Both the position numbers and the translations under genes were made by a program. The notes below the pieces were generated by a model. It worked only from the letters and a program-made list of their open reading frames with translations. It ran no database searches and had not been told where the DNA came from. A stretch of 64,000 nt of DNA, taken from Elymus sibiricus. Lineage: Eukaryota > Streptophyta > Magnoliopsida > Poales > Poaceae. Below are positions 53,803 through 63,999 of the stretch, in pieces. The stretch's first letter is position 1; each line of letters opens with the position of its first letter. The DNA is taken from NCBI GenBank assembly GCA_039707655.1, contig CM077667.1, positions 158,328,642 through 158,392,641 of the forward strand. The letters run 5' to 3'.

Positions 53803-56800
53803 TTATTCATACATGTTCTCTCTCGAACACTGCGACTCTATGGCCCGAGCACCCTCCATTACTCCGGAGAAGTACAGATCGGGGCGCCTATGCTCCTTTC
53901 CAGGAGGCGGAGGGGCGGTGGCTATCTTCATCGGATCCAGCCCCGGCCAGTGCACCTTGGCCGTCGCGAAGGTCATTCGAGCCCCCTCGATGCAGGAAGA
54001 CCGCCTTAGTGCGTCGATCCGAGGAGAGGCGTCGCTCAGCTTCTGCGCCAGGCCAAAGTAGCTGCCCGGCAATGGCTCGTTGGGCCATAGCCGGATACAG
54101 AGATCCTTCATAGCCGGCTCCGCCAGCCGATGTAGCTCCATCAGCTGCTTCAGCTACTCCACAAGGAGAGGAGAGCGCTCGGGGACTTCAAATTGCGCCC
54201 AAAACAGCCGAGCTTCATCTCCTTCCCCCCGCAAAGCATAGGACTGGTTCTCGTCTGCGGCGCTCTTCTGAAGGTCCAAGCAGGCGCCTGAGGAACGCCA
54301 TACTTGGGTGAGCAATTTGAACTTGCTATCCCCGTAGATACACTACAATAAATATGGCTTACCATCCATGATAGCCTTGGCCTGGCCGACTTCCTCTTCG
54401 TAGGATCGCCTATCCACCCGCTCCTTTTGGAGATCGGTTTTCAGGGTGGATAGTTCGGCGGCCTGCTCCTTGCCTTTCCGCTCAAGGTCCTCGCACTTTT
54501 GGCCAGCGTCCTTGAGTTCCTGTTGGATTTCTTCCACCCGATCCTCATGCTTGTCGCTGGTGGCTCTCAGGGCGGATAGCGCGGTAGCCGCTTCTCTGGC
54601 CGCCGCCCTCTCACCCGAAGCCTCCTGCTTCGCCTTCTCAAGCTCGGCCTTGAGCTTCACAATCTCCTTCGCCGAGGCTGCGCAAGCATCGACTCATATC
54701 AAAAAACCGCGTTGATAGTACGGTAAAGAAGAGTTTTGATACTCTAATCTGGCTTACCTTGCGCCTCGTCGAATCTCTTGTTCAGAGCGTCAAGCTCATC
54801 TTCGGAGCTCTTGAGCTTCCGATTTAGCTCATCTAGCTCGGCAGCGTTAGCAGCCGCTGCCGTCGATGAAGCCTGTAACAAACAAAATCATATAACGTTA
54901 CATGGGTTTACAAACTCCGAACTATCACTAAAATGATCCTGTGTCCGGTCCTCTTAGGGGCTGTCAGAATGATCCGAACACATATTGTCCTATGCACAGT
55001 TCGGATAAAGATCTATGTTTGACCCCCAGGTAAGTTTTTTCAAACTCACCTAGGGCTCGGGGGCTGCCGTGTATATAATCATAACTCACAGAAAATAATA
55101 TTTCACAAAATAGAGCTTTACATGGCTTACCTGGAAGCCCGTTAGGAGTCCGTTGAAGGCCTCCTTCAGTCCGCTATCTACGGACTGAATGCTCTGCAAT
55201 ACCGCACCCATAAGGGTGCGGTGCTCCCCGAAGATGGAGGCGCATGATAGAGCCTCCCCCATAGCCGGCCACCCATTGGTCGGTCGCACCGGTGGGGATC
55301 GGTTAACCCGATCTCCAACCGGGGACGGAACCGGTGCCTCCGGAGGCACAGTGTGCTCCGGAGACAGCCTTGGAGGTGACTGGACATCTCCTCGTCCGGC
55401 CTCCTCAGTATCCGGGAGGGGCCTCTCCCCCGGGTCTTCGGCGGCCGAGGTGTTAGCCTCAGCCATGACATCATCGCCCCCACCTCCAGTGCCCGGCTCC
55501 AGAGGAGCCTGTTGGGATGACACCTCCGTGGCATCCTTCGGGGCGCCCGGAGGAGAGTGGTGCGACGCGGTCCCGCTCTCCGCTAGTTCGGCGGGCGGGG
55601 TCTCCCCATCCGAAACTTGATTGGTGGGGAGAACACGCGGTGGGCTGCAAGACAGTAGGCGTTCACAAGTCAGTAACATTCAAAACTTAGCGTTAAATAG
55701 CTTGGGAGGTCCTCGGATCTTTACCTTCGAGGTGGGGGCTTGACCCTGAGGTTCCTTCGTGGAACCCTCTCGAAGTCTTCGGACTCAGTGCCCGAATCCG
55801 AACTGTCGTCGGGCAGAACTACCTGTGCCCGGCGCGCTTTCTTCTGGGTGGGAGGAGGTACGTCCTCTGAGGCGTCCGATGACGCCGCCCTCTTTCCGGC
55901 GAGGGGGAAATCGCCTCCCCCCTCACCCTCTTGCTCCTCCTCTTGATTCGAGGAGGCGTGGGTTTCTTCGGACACAGCCCCTGGCTGGTCCCTGATGCGC
56001 AGGCCCGCTCGGCCTGACTTCTTCTTCTCCTTCTTCTCTGGCGCCTTGTAAGGCGCCATGACGAGCATCTCCAACAGCAGTGGAGACCTAGGGTCTTCGG
56101 GCTGTGGAGCCGGACACTTGATGCCCGTGGCCTTGCTCAACCATACTGCGGAAGTGATTGGAAAATGCTTAGACTTTCTTTAGGAAAACAGAGCCGATCA
56201 AATAAAACTGTGCTATACCTCGGATGGGGGCTTGTCGGCTCTCAAGCCCTGGTCCTCCTTCTTGGCCGGCCACTTCTCCTGCGCTTTGAACAGCGCCTTC
56301 CATAGCTTCTCCCGAGTGGTGCGGAAGAGCTGACGGATCGTAGGATTGTTGTCAGTCCGATAAGTCCACATGGGAGAGGCCCGGCGCTGGCAGGGGAGGA
56401 TGTGCCGCCGGAGCATAATCTGGACCACGTTGGTCAGATCGATGTTATCCTTGATCAGGAAGGCAATGCCCCTCTGCAGGTCATCCACCTCGGTATCCGA
56501 CCCCCAATCAAGGCCCTTTCGGACCCATGAGGTCAATCTGGTCGGGGGGCCTGACCTGAATTCGGCAGGAACAGTTCCGCCCTCCTCCCTTTGCTCAGTG
56601 ATGTAAAACCACTCTTTTTGCCAAGTCTTGATGGTGTCGATGAAGGTGCCGGATGGCCATACTGCGCGGGGGAGCTTGCTGATGACCGCCCCGCCGTAGT
56701 CTGCGTGTGCGCCTGCGACACACTTCGGCTTGATATTGAATATCTTGAGCCATAGTCCGAAGTGTGGTTCGACCCGCAAGAAGGCCTCGCAGACGATGAT

Positions 56801-57088
56801 GAAGGCCGATATATGCATGAAAGAGTACGGCGGGAGGTCACGGAAGTTGAGACCATAAGAGAACATGAGGCCCCTCACGAAGGGCTGGAGTGGGAAGCTC
56901 AATCCTCGGATGAAGTGAGGAATGAAGACCACCCTCTCACCTGGTTTGGGGGTGGGGATCACCTGGCCCTCCTCCGCAGCGCGGTGGAAGATATTGGCGG
57001 GGAGGTAGCCGGCGTCCTTAAGGTCCCGGATGTCCTGGTCTGTGACCGTGGAAGCCTCCCACTTGCCGTTGGAGCCGGAGCTGGCCAT
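53803..57088 (-). pseudogene. Gypsy F antisense gene, six predicted exons ('putative gypsy-type transposon' domain)
   Basis: Read on minus, exons by GT/AG are about 57088-56219, 56145-55735, 55644-55131, 54872-54758, 54677-54363 and 54342-53803. Exon 1 holds the 'putative gypsy type transposon' domain ('HFIRGLSFPLQPFVRGLMFS', 'PYSFMHISAFIIVCEAFLRV'). Exons 2-3 are acidic and Pro/Ser-rich with a basic KKEKKKSGR patch, possibly nuclear. Exons 4-5 are a coiled coil ('ELDELNRKLKSSEDELDALN', 'KEQAAELSTLKTDLQKERVD'). Exon 6 ends 'DLYFSGVMEGARAIESQ'. It is antisense to gag-pro and starts about 570 bp inside the 3' LTR. The phase at the exon 1-2 join is off and exon 6 has one TAG, so this copy is probably broken. 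Function unknown. Confidence 0.75.
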
Positions 57089-57654
57089 GGCTAAGCTCGG
57101 TGGAGGAAGAATGGAAGACCTAGATCTGGGTTCTGAAAACTCGGAGATTGGGGAAGCAGGGATGCGAATGGGAAGTGCGGCTAGGTTTTGGGGTTTCCTT
57201 CCCCTTTTATTGGGCTTGTCGCCGGTTAGCCTCCCTTCACGGCACCGTGAATCTCTCCGCTTCCCAAGACGTGCGTGCCTTTATACGCGCATGATTAAAC
57301 ATATCCCGTGTGAAACGGGGCACGATCTGTGCATTGATGGATCGTGCTGGTGAAAACGGCCTCGAACCACGAATCGAGTCTTTACGACTGGTTTAGTGGT
57401 CGTGGTGGGCCATGGCCTTTCATCTAAAAGGTTGTCAGGGATCGTTATTTACTCCTTGACGCTTGGCCTTCGGGGCCGGTTACTCATGGTGTTCGGACGA
57501 TCTATGATCGGGAAAGCTACACGTCGTCGGAGGCCGAACTGACTCGGCCGATCACTATTCGGAGGAAGGAACTCACCTCGCAAGCCGAAGACTTTGATCA
57601 CATGAAGCAGCTGAAGCTAGGACCCTTGGCGTTGGAGGCTAGTTCGGGGGCTAC
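57089..57654 (-). promoter_or_regulatory. Putative antisense promoter region and polypurine tract of Gypsy F
   Basis: This lies between the antisense ATG (57088) and the 3' LTR. It must contain the antisense transcription start if the gene is expressed from within the element. On plus it ends with the polypurine tract agttcgggggctac (57641-57654). No clear TATA was found on minus. Confidence 0.4.
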
Positions 57655-58124
57655 TGAGGGAGTCCTGGTTTAAGGGGTCCTCGGGAGGCCGACCTATTCC
57701 TTATGGGCCGGACTATATGGGCCATTTGCCGGACACTGGATTGATCAAAGACCTTGACTCCGGGACGGAAGCTTCTAGAATCATGGCGTGTCCTTCACGT
57801 TTAAGTAGTGAATTGGCATGTTTATCCCTTCGACGTGTAACCGACCATGTGTAAACCCTAGGTACCCCCGGCGTCTATATAAGCCGGAGGGTTTTAGGTT
57901 GTAGGCCAACAGAACTCATCTAGGGTTTTAGCTACTTGATCTCGAGGTAGATCAACTCTGTAATCCTCATACCATCAATATAATCAAGCAGGACGTAGGG
58001 TATTACCTCCATAGGAGGGCCCAAACCTGGGTAAAACCTTGTCCCCTTCGTCTCTTGTTACCATTGATCCTAGTCTCACAGCTCGGGACCCCCTACCCGA
58101 GATCCGCCGGTTTTGACACCAACA
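57655..58124 (+). repeat. Gypsy F 3' LTR, 470 bp
   Basis: Begins tgagggagtcctgg and ends gacaccaaca. It is followed by ccaat. Confidence 0.95.
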
Positions 58125-58353
58125 CCAATGACCCCAGGAGGTGACGTGAACGGGGCCGGCCCGCCAGACAGAGCTCAGCCATTGGATTTGTTGACGCTGC
58201 AGGGACGAACCCGAGCACAGATGCCATGCCCAGTCTTCTCATGCGACAACTCCAAGGAGAAAACACCCGGCGCGCGGCTCCCATGGCGGCGAAAGGCCGA
58301 CTGTGGTTGTAGGAACCGCGTCGTGCGCCCTGACTCACCCACTCCCGATTAGC

Positions 58354-58911
58354 TCATGCGAGGACATAGCACCAAGGACCATGGGAGGTGACATGCACGG
58401 AGCAAATGGTGTCCTTCTCATCACAGGCGACGGTGATGACGCCGCCACTCCCCGGCATTTTGACGTTGTAGCCGTGGTGAGTCACCGCCATGAACTTGGC
58501 AAGGGCTGGGTACCCGAGGATCGCGTTGTACGGGAGGTGGATGTGGGCGACATCAAAGACGATGAGCTCAGTGTGGTAATTGTTATGCCCGCCGAAGGTG
58601 ACGGGCAGGCGCACTTGCCCGATGGGGACTGTGGAGCCGTCAGTGACCCCTGAGAAAGGCTTGGTTGGCATGAGCTGGTCGTATGGCACTTGGAGCATCT
58701 CAAACGTCTCGATGGAGAGGATATTGAGCCCCGCGCCACCTTCGATGAGGGTCTTGGTGACGAGGAAATTGCTGATGGTAGGCATGCACAGCATGAGGAG
58801 TGCGCCCGCCATGGCTGAACACCTGAGTTGATCCTTGGAGTCAAAGGTGATAGCGCACTGGGACCACTTGAGGGGGCGCGCAGCCTCGAGCTTCGGGAGA
58901 GCCGCGTTCAC
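58354..58911 (-). pseudogene. Gypsy E aspartic protease with altered active site
   Basis: Read on minus, 'LEAARPLKWSQCAITFDSKD' leads into 'LVTKTLIEGGAGLNILSIET', 'PIGQVRLPVTFGGHNNYHTE', 'FDVAHIHLPYNAILGYPALA' and 'YNVKMPGSGGVITVACDEKD'. This is a Gypsy retropepsin. The catalytic Asp expected in the (I/V)DGGAGLN motif is Glu (IEGGAGLN), which should abolish activity. The frame is otherwise open for 186 codons and closes before any RT. About 225 bp further on it meets the Gypsy F insertion. Confidence 0.85.
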
Positions 58912-59062
58912 CTCCTACGAGAACTGCTTGAAGATGCGGTTCGATGCTGGGGCTTGGGCGCCGCCCAGGATGCAAGCTATTGCCCTGACCTCCTGGAAGC
59001 CCCCAGCCTCGTCGTCCTACCTATCTTCTTCCTTCCTCCTGTCTAGCGGTGGCAGCGGGGAA

Positions 59063-59137
59063 GGCCGGCCTCACGAGGGCGGGCCTCACGAGGGCCGGTC
59101 TCACGAGGGCGGGCCTCACGAGGGCCGGCCTCACGAG
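59063..59137 (-). repeat. 15-bp tandem repeat, five copies, in the Gypsy E gag tail
   Basis: The unit is ggcc/ggcg + ggcctcacgag. On minus it encodes a five-residue repeat (LVRPA) between gag and protease. Copies alternate ggccgg and ggcggg. Confidence 0.93.
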
Positions 59138-59402
59138 GCTGGCCATGACGTGACCCCTCAGGAGGTTCGTCGAGCTAGCGGTCCTCCCGAGCTTGATCGT
59201 GCCAGCGGTCCTCCCGAGGCCGGTCTCGCCACTCCTAGCGCGGGTCTCAATTGTCCCAGCGGCCTCCGCCGCAGCCTCCACCGCGTCCATAGCCACGGTC
59301 GCTACGCCCAGGGCGCCGACCGAAATGCTCGTCACGGACCACCCTGAGCTCCTGACAGTCGATGGTGTTGTGGCTATTGGTGCCATGGAAGATGCAGAAC
59401 GG

Positions 59403-60662
59403 TCACCCTCCTGCGGGGGCTTCCTCCTCTCGACTGTGCTTTGCCTTAGGTTCAACCGCCAGCACCGTGGGGGCCTTGCACTTTGCCTCCTTGGTCTTGG
59501 TCTTCTTCTCTTCGGGTTCCACCTCCGGAAGCTCGCGGAGTGAGAGGCGGCCCTCTTCGGCCTTCGTGCACTTGTTCGCCAGGTTGAACATCTCCAGAGC
59601 CGAGCTCAGGTCGTCGTTGATAGCGAGCTCCTCCCTCATCCTGAGGTCCTTGACACCGTCGGTGAATGCCGAGATGATGGCCTCATCCGACGCCCTCGGG
59701 ATCTTGAGGCGGACAGTTGTGAAGCGCTGTATGAACTTGTGCAAGGTCTCGTCCGGCTGTTGCTTCACGCGACGCAGGTCACCGACTCCAAGGGCGTGGT
59801 CACGGGTGCCTTGGAAGTTGGCAACGAAGCGCTCACGCAGGTCTTCCCAGGAGGTGATCGATCCCTCCGGGAGGTTGAGCAGCCAGGAGAGCGCACCACC
59901 ATTAAGTGCCATAGGGAACTAGCTTGCCATGACCTTGTCGTCTCCGCCGGCCACCTGGATGCTTAGCGAGTAGAGCTGTAGGAACTCGGCGGGATCTGGG
60001 GTGCCGTCGTAGCGAGGATGTAGGTCAGGCTTGAACTTGCAGGGCCACACGGCCGGATGCAGCTCCGGGACGATGGCACGGCAACTCACTGGACCCGCGG
60101 GTGCCGCGCGCACGGGAGGGACCCGGTCTTGATGCTCCTGCGCGGCTGCCTCTAAGGGCGCCCGGTCGAGACGCTGATGCAGTGGGGCAGGGAGCGCACG
60201 CGCGTCAACGCGTGGCCGCGGCACCACCTGGCAGCTTACTTCATCTCTCACCCTCGCCGGGGGCCCGCGCGGCTGGTCACGCGGGCGTGCTTCACGCCTG
60301 GGCTCGGGGTCGACGTCATGCTGGGGAGGAGGAGGCGGCACATCATGGGCCTCGCCGCCTGCCAGAGAGGGCTGGAGCCGGAATGAGTAGGAGAGCGCCA
60401 AGGCGTCGTCAGCGGCGCTGACGAGCTCTGCAATGCGCCCGAGCCAGTCGTCGTAGCGGTTGGGGGCAGGGCGGTAACGCAGCAGCTCGTGCACCATGAG
60501 GAGTGCGCCCGACCCATGCGCCGGCCCGGGGTGAGCCTGGGAGGACGACCCAGTAGCTGGAACGATTGACAGAGGAGCGGTGCGGCCGTCGCGCCGCGCG
60601 GTGACTGGCTGTGACGAGTCCTGCTGCTCGTGGGCTTCCGGGCCCATGGCGGCATTGGCCAC
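59403..60662 (-). pseudogene. Gypsy E gag (one in-frame stop)
   Basis: On minus the ATG at 60662 opens an N-terminal extension rich in Arg, Pro and Ala ('MANAAMGPEAHEQQDSSQPV'). Capsid core: 'CKFKPDLHPRYDGTPDPAEF', then 'GGALSWLLNLPEGSITSWED' and 'FVANFQGTRDHALGVGDLRR', 'DETLHKFIQRFTTVRLKIP' and 'FTDGVKDLRMREELAINDDL'. The tail is Lys/Glu-rich ('EEKKTKTKEAKCK'). A TAG at 59919-59921, where Trp is expected before FPMAL, splits the chain. Gag would package element RNA. The tail continues in another frame to about 59021 with the five-residue repeats. Confidence 0.85.
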
Positions 60663-60831
60663 AGGAGAGGCAGACCGGCGCGCGGAGGTGCGCCCACGGG
60701 TGCTGTCTGGGTGACGCGGGCAGCACGGTGCTAGGCGCGGGCTCGGCGAGCGTCAGCCATCAGAGCGGTGAGGCGGAGAAAGAGCGAGGCTTGAGGAAGA
60801 CTTCGACACGCCCCCTACCTGGCGCGCCAAA

Positions 60832-61675
60832 TGTCGGATTTCGGGCTCCGCAAAACCCAAGGAAGTTCAAACACAGGGGCGTGAGCGAAGATCCCCAACA
60901 GCTTTGCCCCCCAAGCTCACAGCTCGATAGCCTTGTTCGACGAACTCGCACGATGGCGATGAAGAAGATAGCACACGAGGATTTACCCAGGTTTGGGCCG
61001 CTGCGAAGCGTAAAACCCTACTCCTGCTTTTGGTGGATTGCCTCACGAGGAGGTTTGTGGATGAACTAGTACAGTGGTGAGTTGCCTCATGAGGGCGCTC
61101 GGGTGGTCTTGGATCCCCCCCTACAGAGCAGCCTAGCCTCTATTTTTAGCGGCCCGGGTCCTCTCCCCTTATCGCAATGGCGGGAAGGGATCCCACAACG
61201 GCCAAATTCGAAAGAGGACAGGAGGTACATCCTATCCTGATGAAAGGTGGTCTTCGCCTGCAAAGTAATTGTTGGTGATGCAGTGGTGGGCTCGGTGATG
61301 ATATCCGTCCTGCCGCGTCCGCTGGCCCGGTCTCGTTGCACCGGAATGGAAACCTTTGGCAGGGCACCTTGGGAACATGTGCCCGTCCCTGTCTCCTTTG
61401 CACCAAAGAGGGAACTGTCCCCTCTGGCGCGCTGGCGCCCGCCTGGCCTGGCTGGCATCACCCTTGACCTCCCGAGGCCGAGCATTGCATAGAGATCTCC
61501 GCCACTCAGGAGGGGGTCTAGGGAGGCCTCCCCCTTCCGGGAGCCTTGGCGTTGTCCTCCTCGCGAGGGTCTTGTCTTGAGTGAAGCCGCGCAGGGCCAT
61601 ACGGACCGTCAAGTGGGCCATGCCCTGGGCCGCAGGCAGGCAAGTCTGGGTACCCCTGTTCCCAGAACGCCAACA
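60832..61675 (-). repeat. Gypsy E 5' LTR, 844 bp
   Basis: On plus it begins tgtcggatttcgggctcc and ends ccagaacgccaaca. The primer-binding segment lies at 60813-60831 on the left (minus-strand tttggcgcgccaggtaggg). Confidence 0.92.
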
Positions 61676-61769
61676 GCAGCCGCAGGCGCCGGAGAGGGCG
61701 GAGCCGCAAGAGGCGGCCATTTATCCACCGGAGGGCACGGAGATCATCGACATCTCCGACGAAGAGTAG
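61676..61769 (+). pseudogene. Glu-rich gene, 3' part, with SUMO-interaction-like end
   Basis: Starting from the TSD copy, the frame of the 43271 gene continues in phase with 'QAPERAEPQEAAIYPP' and ends 'EGTEIIDISDEE' at a TAG (61767-61769). The terminal IIDI core followed by Ser and acidic residues fits a SUMO-interacting motif consensus, though such short motifs occur by chance. As a separate piece it has no start of its own in this frame. Confidence 0.6.
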
Positions 61770-63180
61770 ATAGGTTTTATTATGTGGTAGTATGTAGGTT
61801 TTACATCCTGCATGCTTTTGTATGAATTTTTTTCCTTTCTGAATATGAGATATCCGGTTGTGTAATGATGTTTTCAATCTAATATGAACCATGGTGATGT
61901 TGAAAAAGAAGAAGGAAAAGAAACTATTTTTTGCATGATGAAACTAATTTGGTGCAATCAAATAAAAAAAAAGAAACAAACGGTGCAATCAAATCAATAA
62001 AGAAAGGGCCCATAAAGAAAAGGGTGACGGTGCAATCAAATCAATAAAAAAACAGAACCAGCGCGTGCACCATTTTATAGGCCTCTTTTATCCTTGTGGG
62101 CCTTCGACAGGTCAACGCCTTGCGAAGGCCCAACAAGGACTTATTTGCATTTTGGGACAGACGAGTGGGCGAGCAGAACCAACCTCCCGCGGATCGCCCA
62201 ATGTTCCAATGGTGCGGAGCCGTCCATGTGATCCAACGGCGCGCAGCCTCCACACGCGCCCGCCCTGTGAATTCCTTCTAGAAGACCAGATCTGAGGGTT
62301 GTCGCTTGGCGCTAGGGTATGATCGGACGGCTGCAGTTTGACGCTAGGGTTTGAAGAGATGCTGCGGGGTTATGAGACGGTCAGCAGGGTTATCTTAGGT
62401 TTGACCAACTTTCAAATGATGTTAACTAATTCAAAAAAATCAAAAAAATAGCAAACCTTCGCGGTTCGTTGTTTCATAAGACATAGTTACCATAAAAAAA
62501 TAAACTTGGTTTAGGGATATTTTTATGGAAAATATTATTTTGAGGTAAGCTACCATCTCCAAGTTCAAATGAGAAGAACAAATTAAAAATAATCAAAAAA
62601 ATGGAAGACCTACGCACAATGCCGTTGTATGTAACATGGTTATGACAAAAAAATCTTGGTTTATGGACATTTCTATGAAAATTCTTCACACAAATGAGCT
62701 TTCACGTACGAGATTGTATAGAGTCCAAGAAGAGAGTGATAGTGGGTTTGGGTCTATGAAAAATTAAAAAAATTTAAAAAAATAAAAAATCACCATAGAT
62801 TCATTTAAGTGTGAATAAGAAGGATTTGAACTTATATTTTTATTATTGAAATTTTAAATTGTTTTTATAATGATTTATATTGCAAATGGCGTGTTTACCC
62901 TAACTTTTCGGAGCTCACCAACATAGGCTAACATGATCATTTGTTTGTATTTTTGTTTTATTTGTTGTTAGATCATTGCAACCTAGGCTAACATGATCAT
63001 TGCAATCACAGAGCAATGGATTTCAAATGTTGCTTATAATTCAAATGTCAGTTAAAATTCAAATTCAAACATCACATCACAGTCGAAACATCATATCAAA
63101 TCACATCAACATGTGTTAACTTTAATTATACATTAATGCCGGCCACAAAGGTCGGCGAGAGTTCACAAGTCTGCCAGGCA
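61770..63180. other. AT-rich spacer between convergent Glu-rich genes
   Basis: Bases 61770-61960 look like a 3' UTR of the plus-strand gene. Bases 61940-62060 have repeated 'ggtgcaatcaaat' words. Bases 62400-62880 are AT-rich with no ORF supported. 'cctaggctaacatgatcatt' is directly repeated at about 62925-63000. No gene seen. Confidence 0.5.
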
Positions 63181-63999
63181 TTAACTAAAAACATTAAAAC
63201 AAAAAATGAAAACGAGGAGGTGCACTGCCCCATAGGCGTCCTCGTCGTCGTCGTCGGGGCCGGTGAGGGCGACGAGGGTCGGCGCCGGGCCAGCCCAGGG
63301 GAACGACGTCTCCCAGGCGGTTGCGACGTCGTTCGGCGGTGGCTGCACCGCCGCTGCCTGCGCTTCGGCACGGCGCTCCTCCTCCTCTGCCTCGGTGTCC
63401 TTCTCCAACTCCTCGAGCCGCTGACCCTCGCGATGCTCCGCCCGCAGGTGCCGCTGTCGCCAGAACTCCAGGTAGTCCCGCTCCTGCTTCGGCGTCGCCA
63501 GCATCCATATGGGTGGCGCGCTCACCCACTCCCGCACCACCCCCTCCCACACGTACTCCTGGGGCGTGAGGGCGGTCGGCACCTGCTCGAGCTTGGTAGG
63601 GGACGGCGGGGCCAGCGGCAGCACGACGCTGTCGCCAGCAGCGGAGAGCGCAATGGCCTTCACCACCGCGCCTGGTAAGCCGCCTCCTCCTCCTCCTCCT
63701 TGTGCCGCTCTTCCTCCTCGCTTTCGTGAAGGACAGCTGCCAGCGCCAGCGCCTCGTGGTATGTGGCCTCCGCCTCCTGGTCCTCATCGCGCACGATGAG
63801 GGGCGGTGGGGTGCCAGCCCGCACGTCGCGGACGCCACGCCGACACTGCTCCTCGTGCTCAAACGCAAACCAGACCTCCCAATTAGGAGAGTCTGCAGCA
63901 TAGGACGGATCGAGCCGCTGCTCGGGCGTGAGCTACTTCTGCTGGTGCCTCACCTCCTCCGCATGCACCCGCGCCGACCGTGGAACCGCCGGCACTGGG
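63181..63999 (-). pseudogene. Second Glu-rich gene, decayed
   Basis: Read on minus from the window edge, 'LTPEQRLDPSYAADSPNWEV' follows an in-frame TAG. 'WFAFEHEEQCRRGVRDVRAG' and 'LALAAVLHESEEEERHKEEE' come next. After a frameshift near 63666 the frame reads 'AIALSAAGDSVVLPLAPPSP', 'TPQEYVWEGVVREWVSAPPI', 'QERDYLEFWRQRHLRAEHRE' and ends 'TLVALTGPDDDDEDAYGA'. Like the gene at 43271 it combines LTPE(Q/R)R near the N-terminus, a Glu-rich helix and a hydrophobic-acidic end. I do not recognise a family with known function. It is convergent with the 43271/61676 gene and extends beyond the window. Confidence 0.6.

Larger units (their letters stand above)
48833..58124 (+). mobile_element. Gypsy F: complete-ended gag-protease element without RT/integrase, with an antisense intron-containing gene
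   Basis: The LTRs are 48833-49302 and 57655-58124, each 470 bp, with TSD ccaat on both sides (48828-48832, 58125-58129). Internally come the primer-binding segment, gag, protease (to 52548), about 1.25 kb of non-coding sequence, and a long minus-strand gene (57088 to 53803), then the polypurine tract (ttcgggggctac, 57643-57654). There is no RT, RNase H or integrase. I count about 16 LTR differences (3.4%). The partial element at 1-836 is the same family, so at least two insertions of it occur here. Confidence 0.93.
43668..61675 (-). mobile_element. Gypsy E: gag-protease element without RT/integrase, with an opposite-strand ORF; split by Gypsy F
   Basis: Minus orientation. The 5' LTR is 61675-60832, followed by primer-binding sequence (tttggcgcgccaggtaggg, reverse complement of 60813-60831), gag (60662-59403), protease (58911-58354), non-coding sequence, an opposite-strand ORF series (44848-47756 on plus) and the 3' LTR (44528-43668). 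The TSD is gcaac (43663-43667) and gcagc (61676-61680). Gypsy F sits in the region after protease. No RT, RNase H or integrase motif occurs on either strand of the remaining ~7 kb interior, so the element is non-autonomous. Confidence 0.88.

Noticed and set aside
63194..63901. 235-codon Arg-rich minus frame
   Set aside because: Shadow frame of the Glu-rich gene; the frame with TPQEYVWEGVV is the one with protein-like composition.
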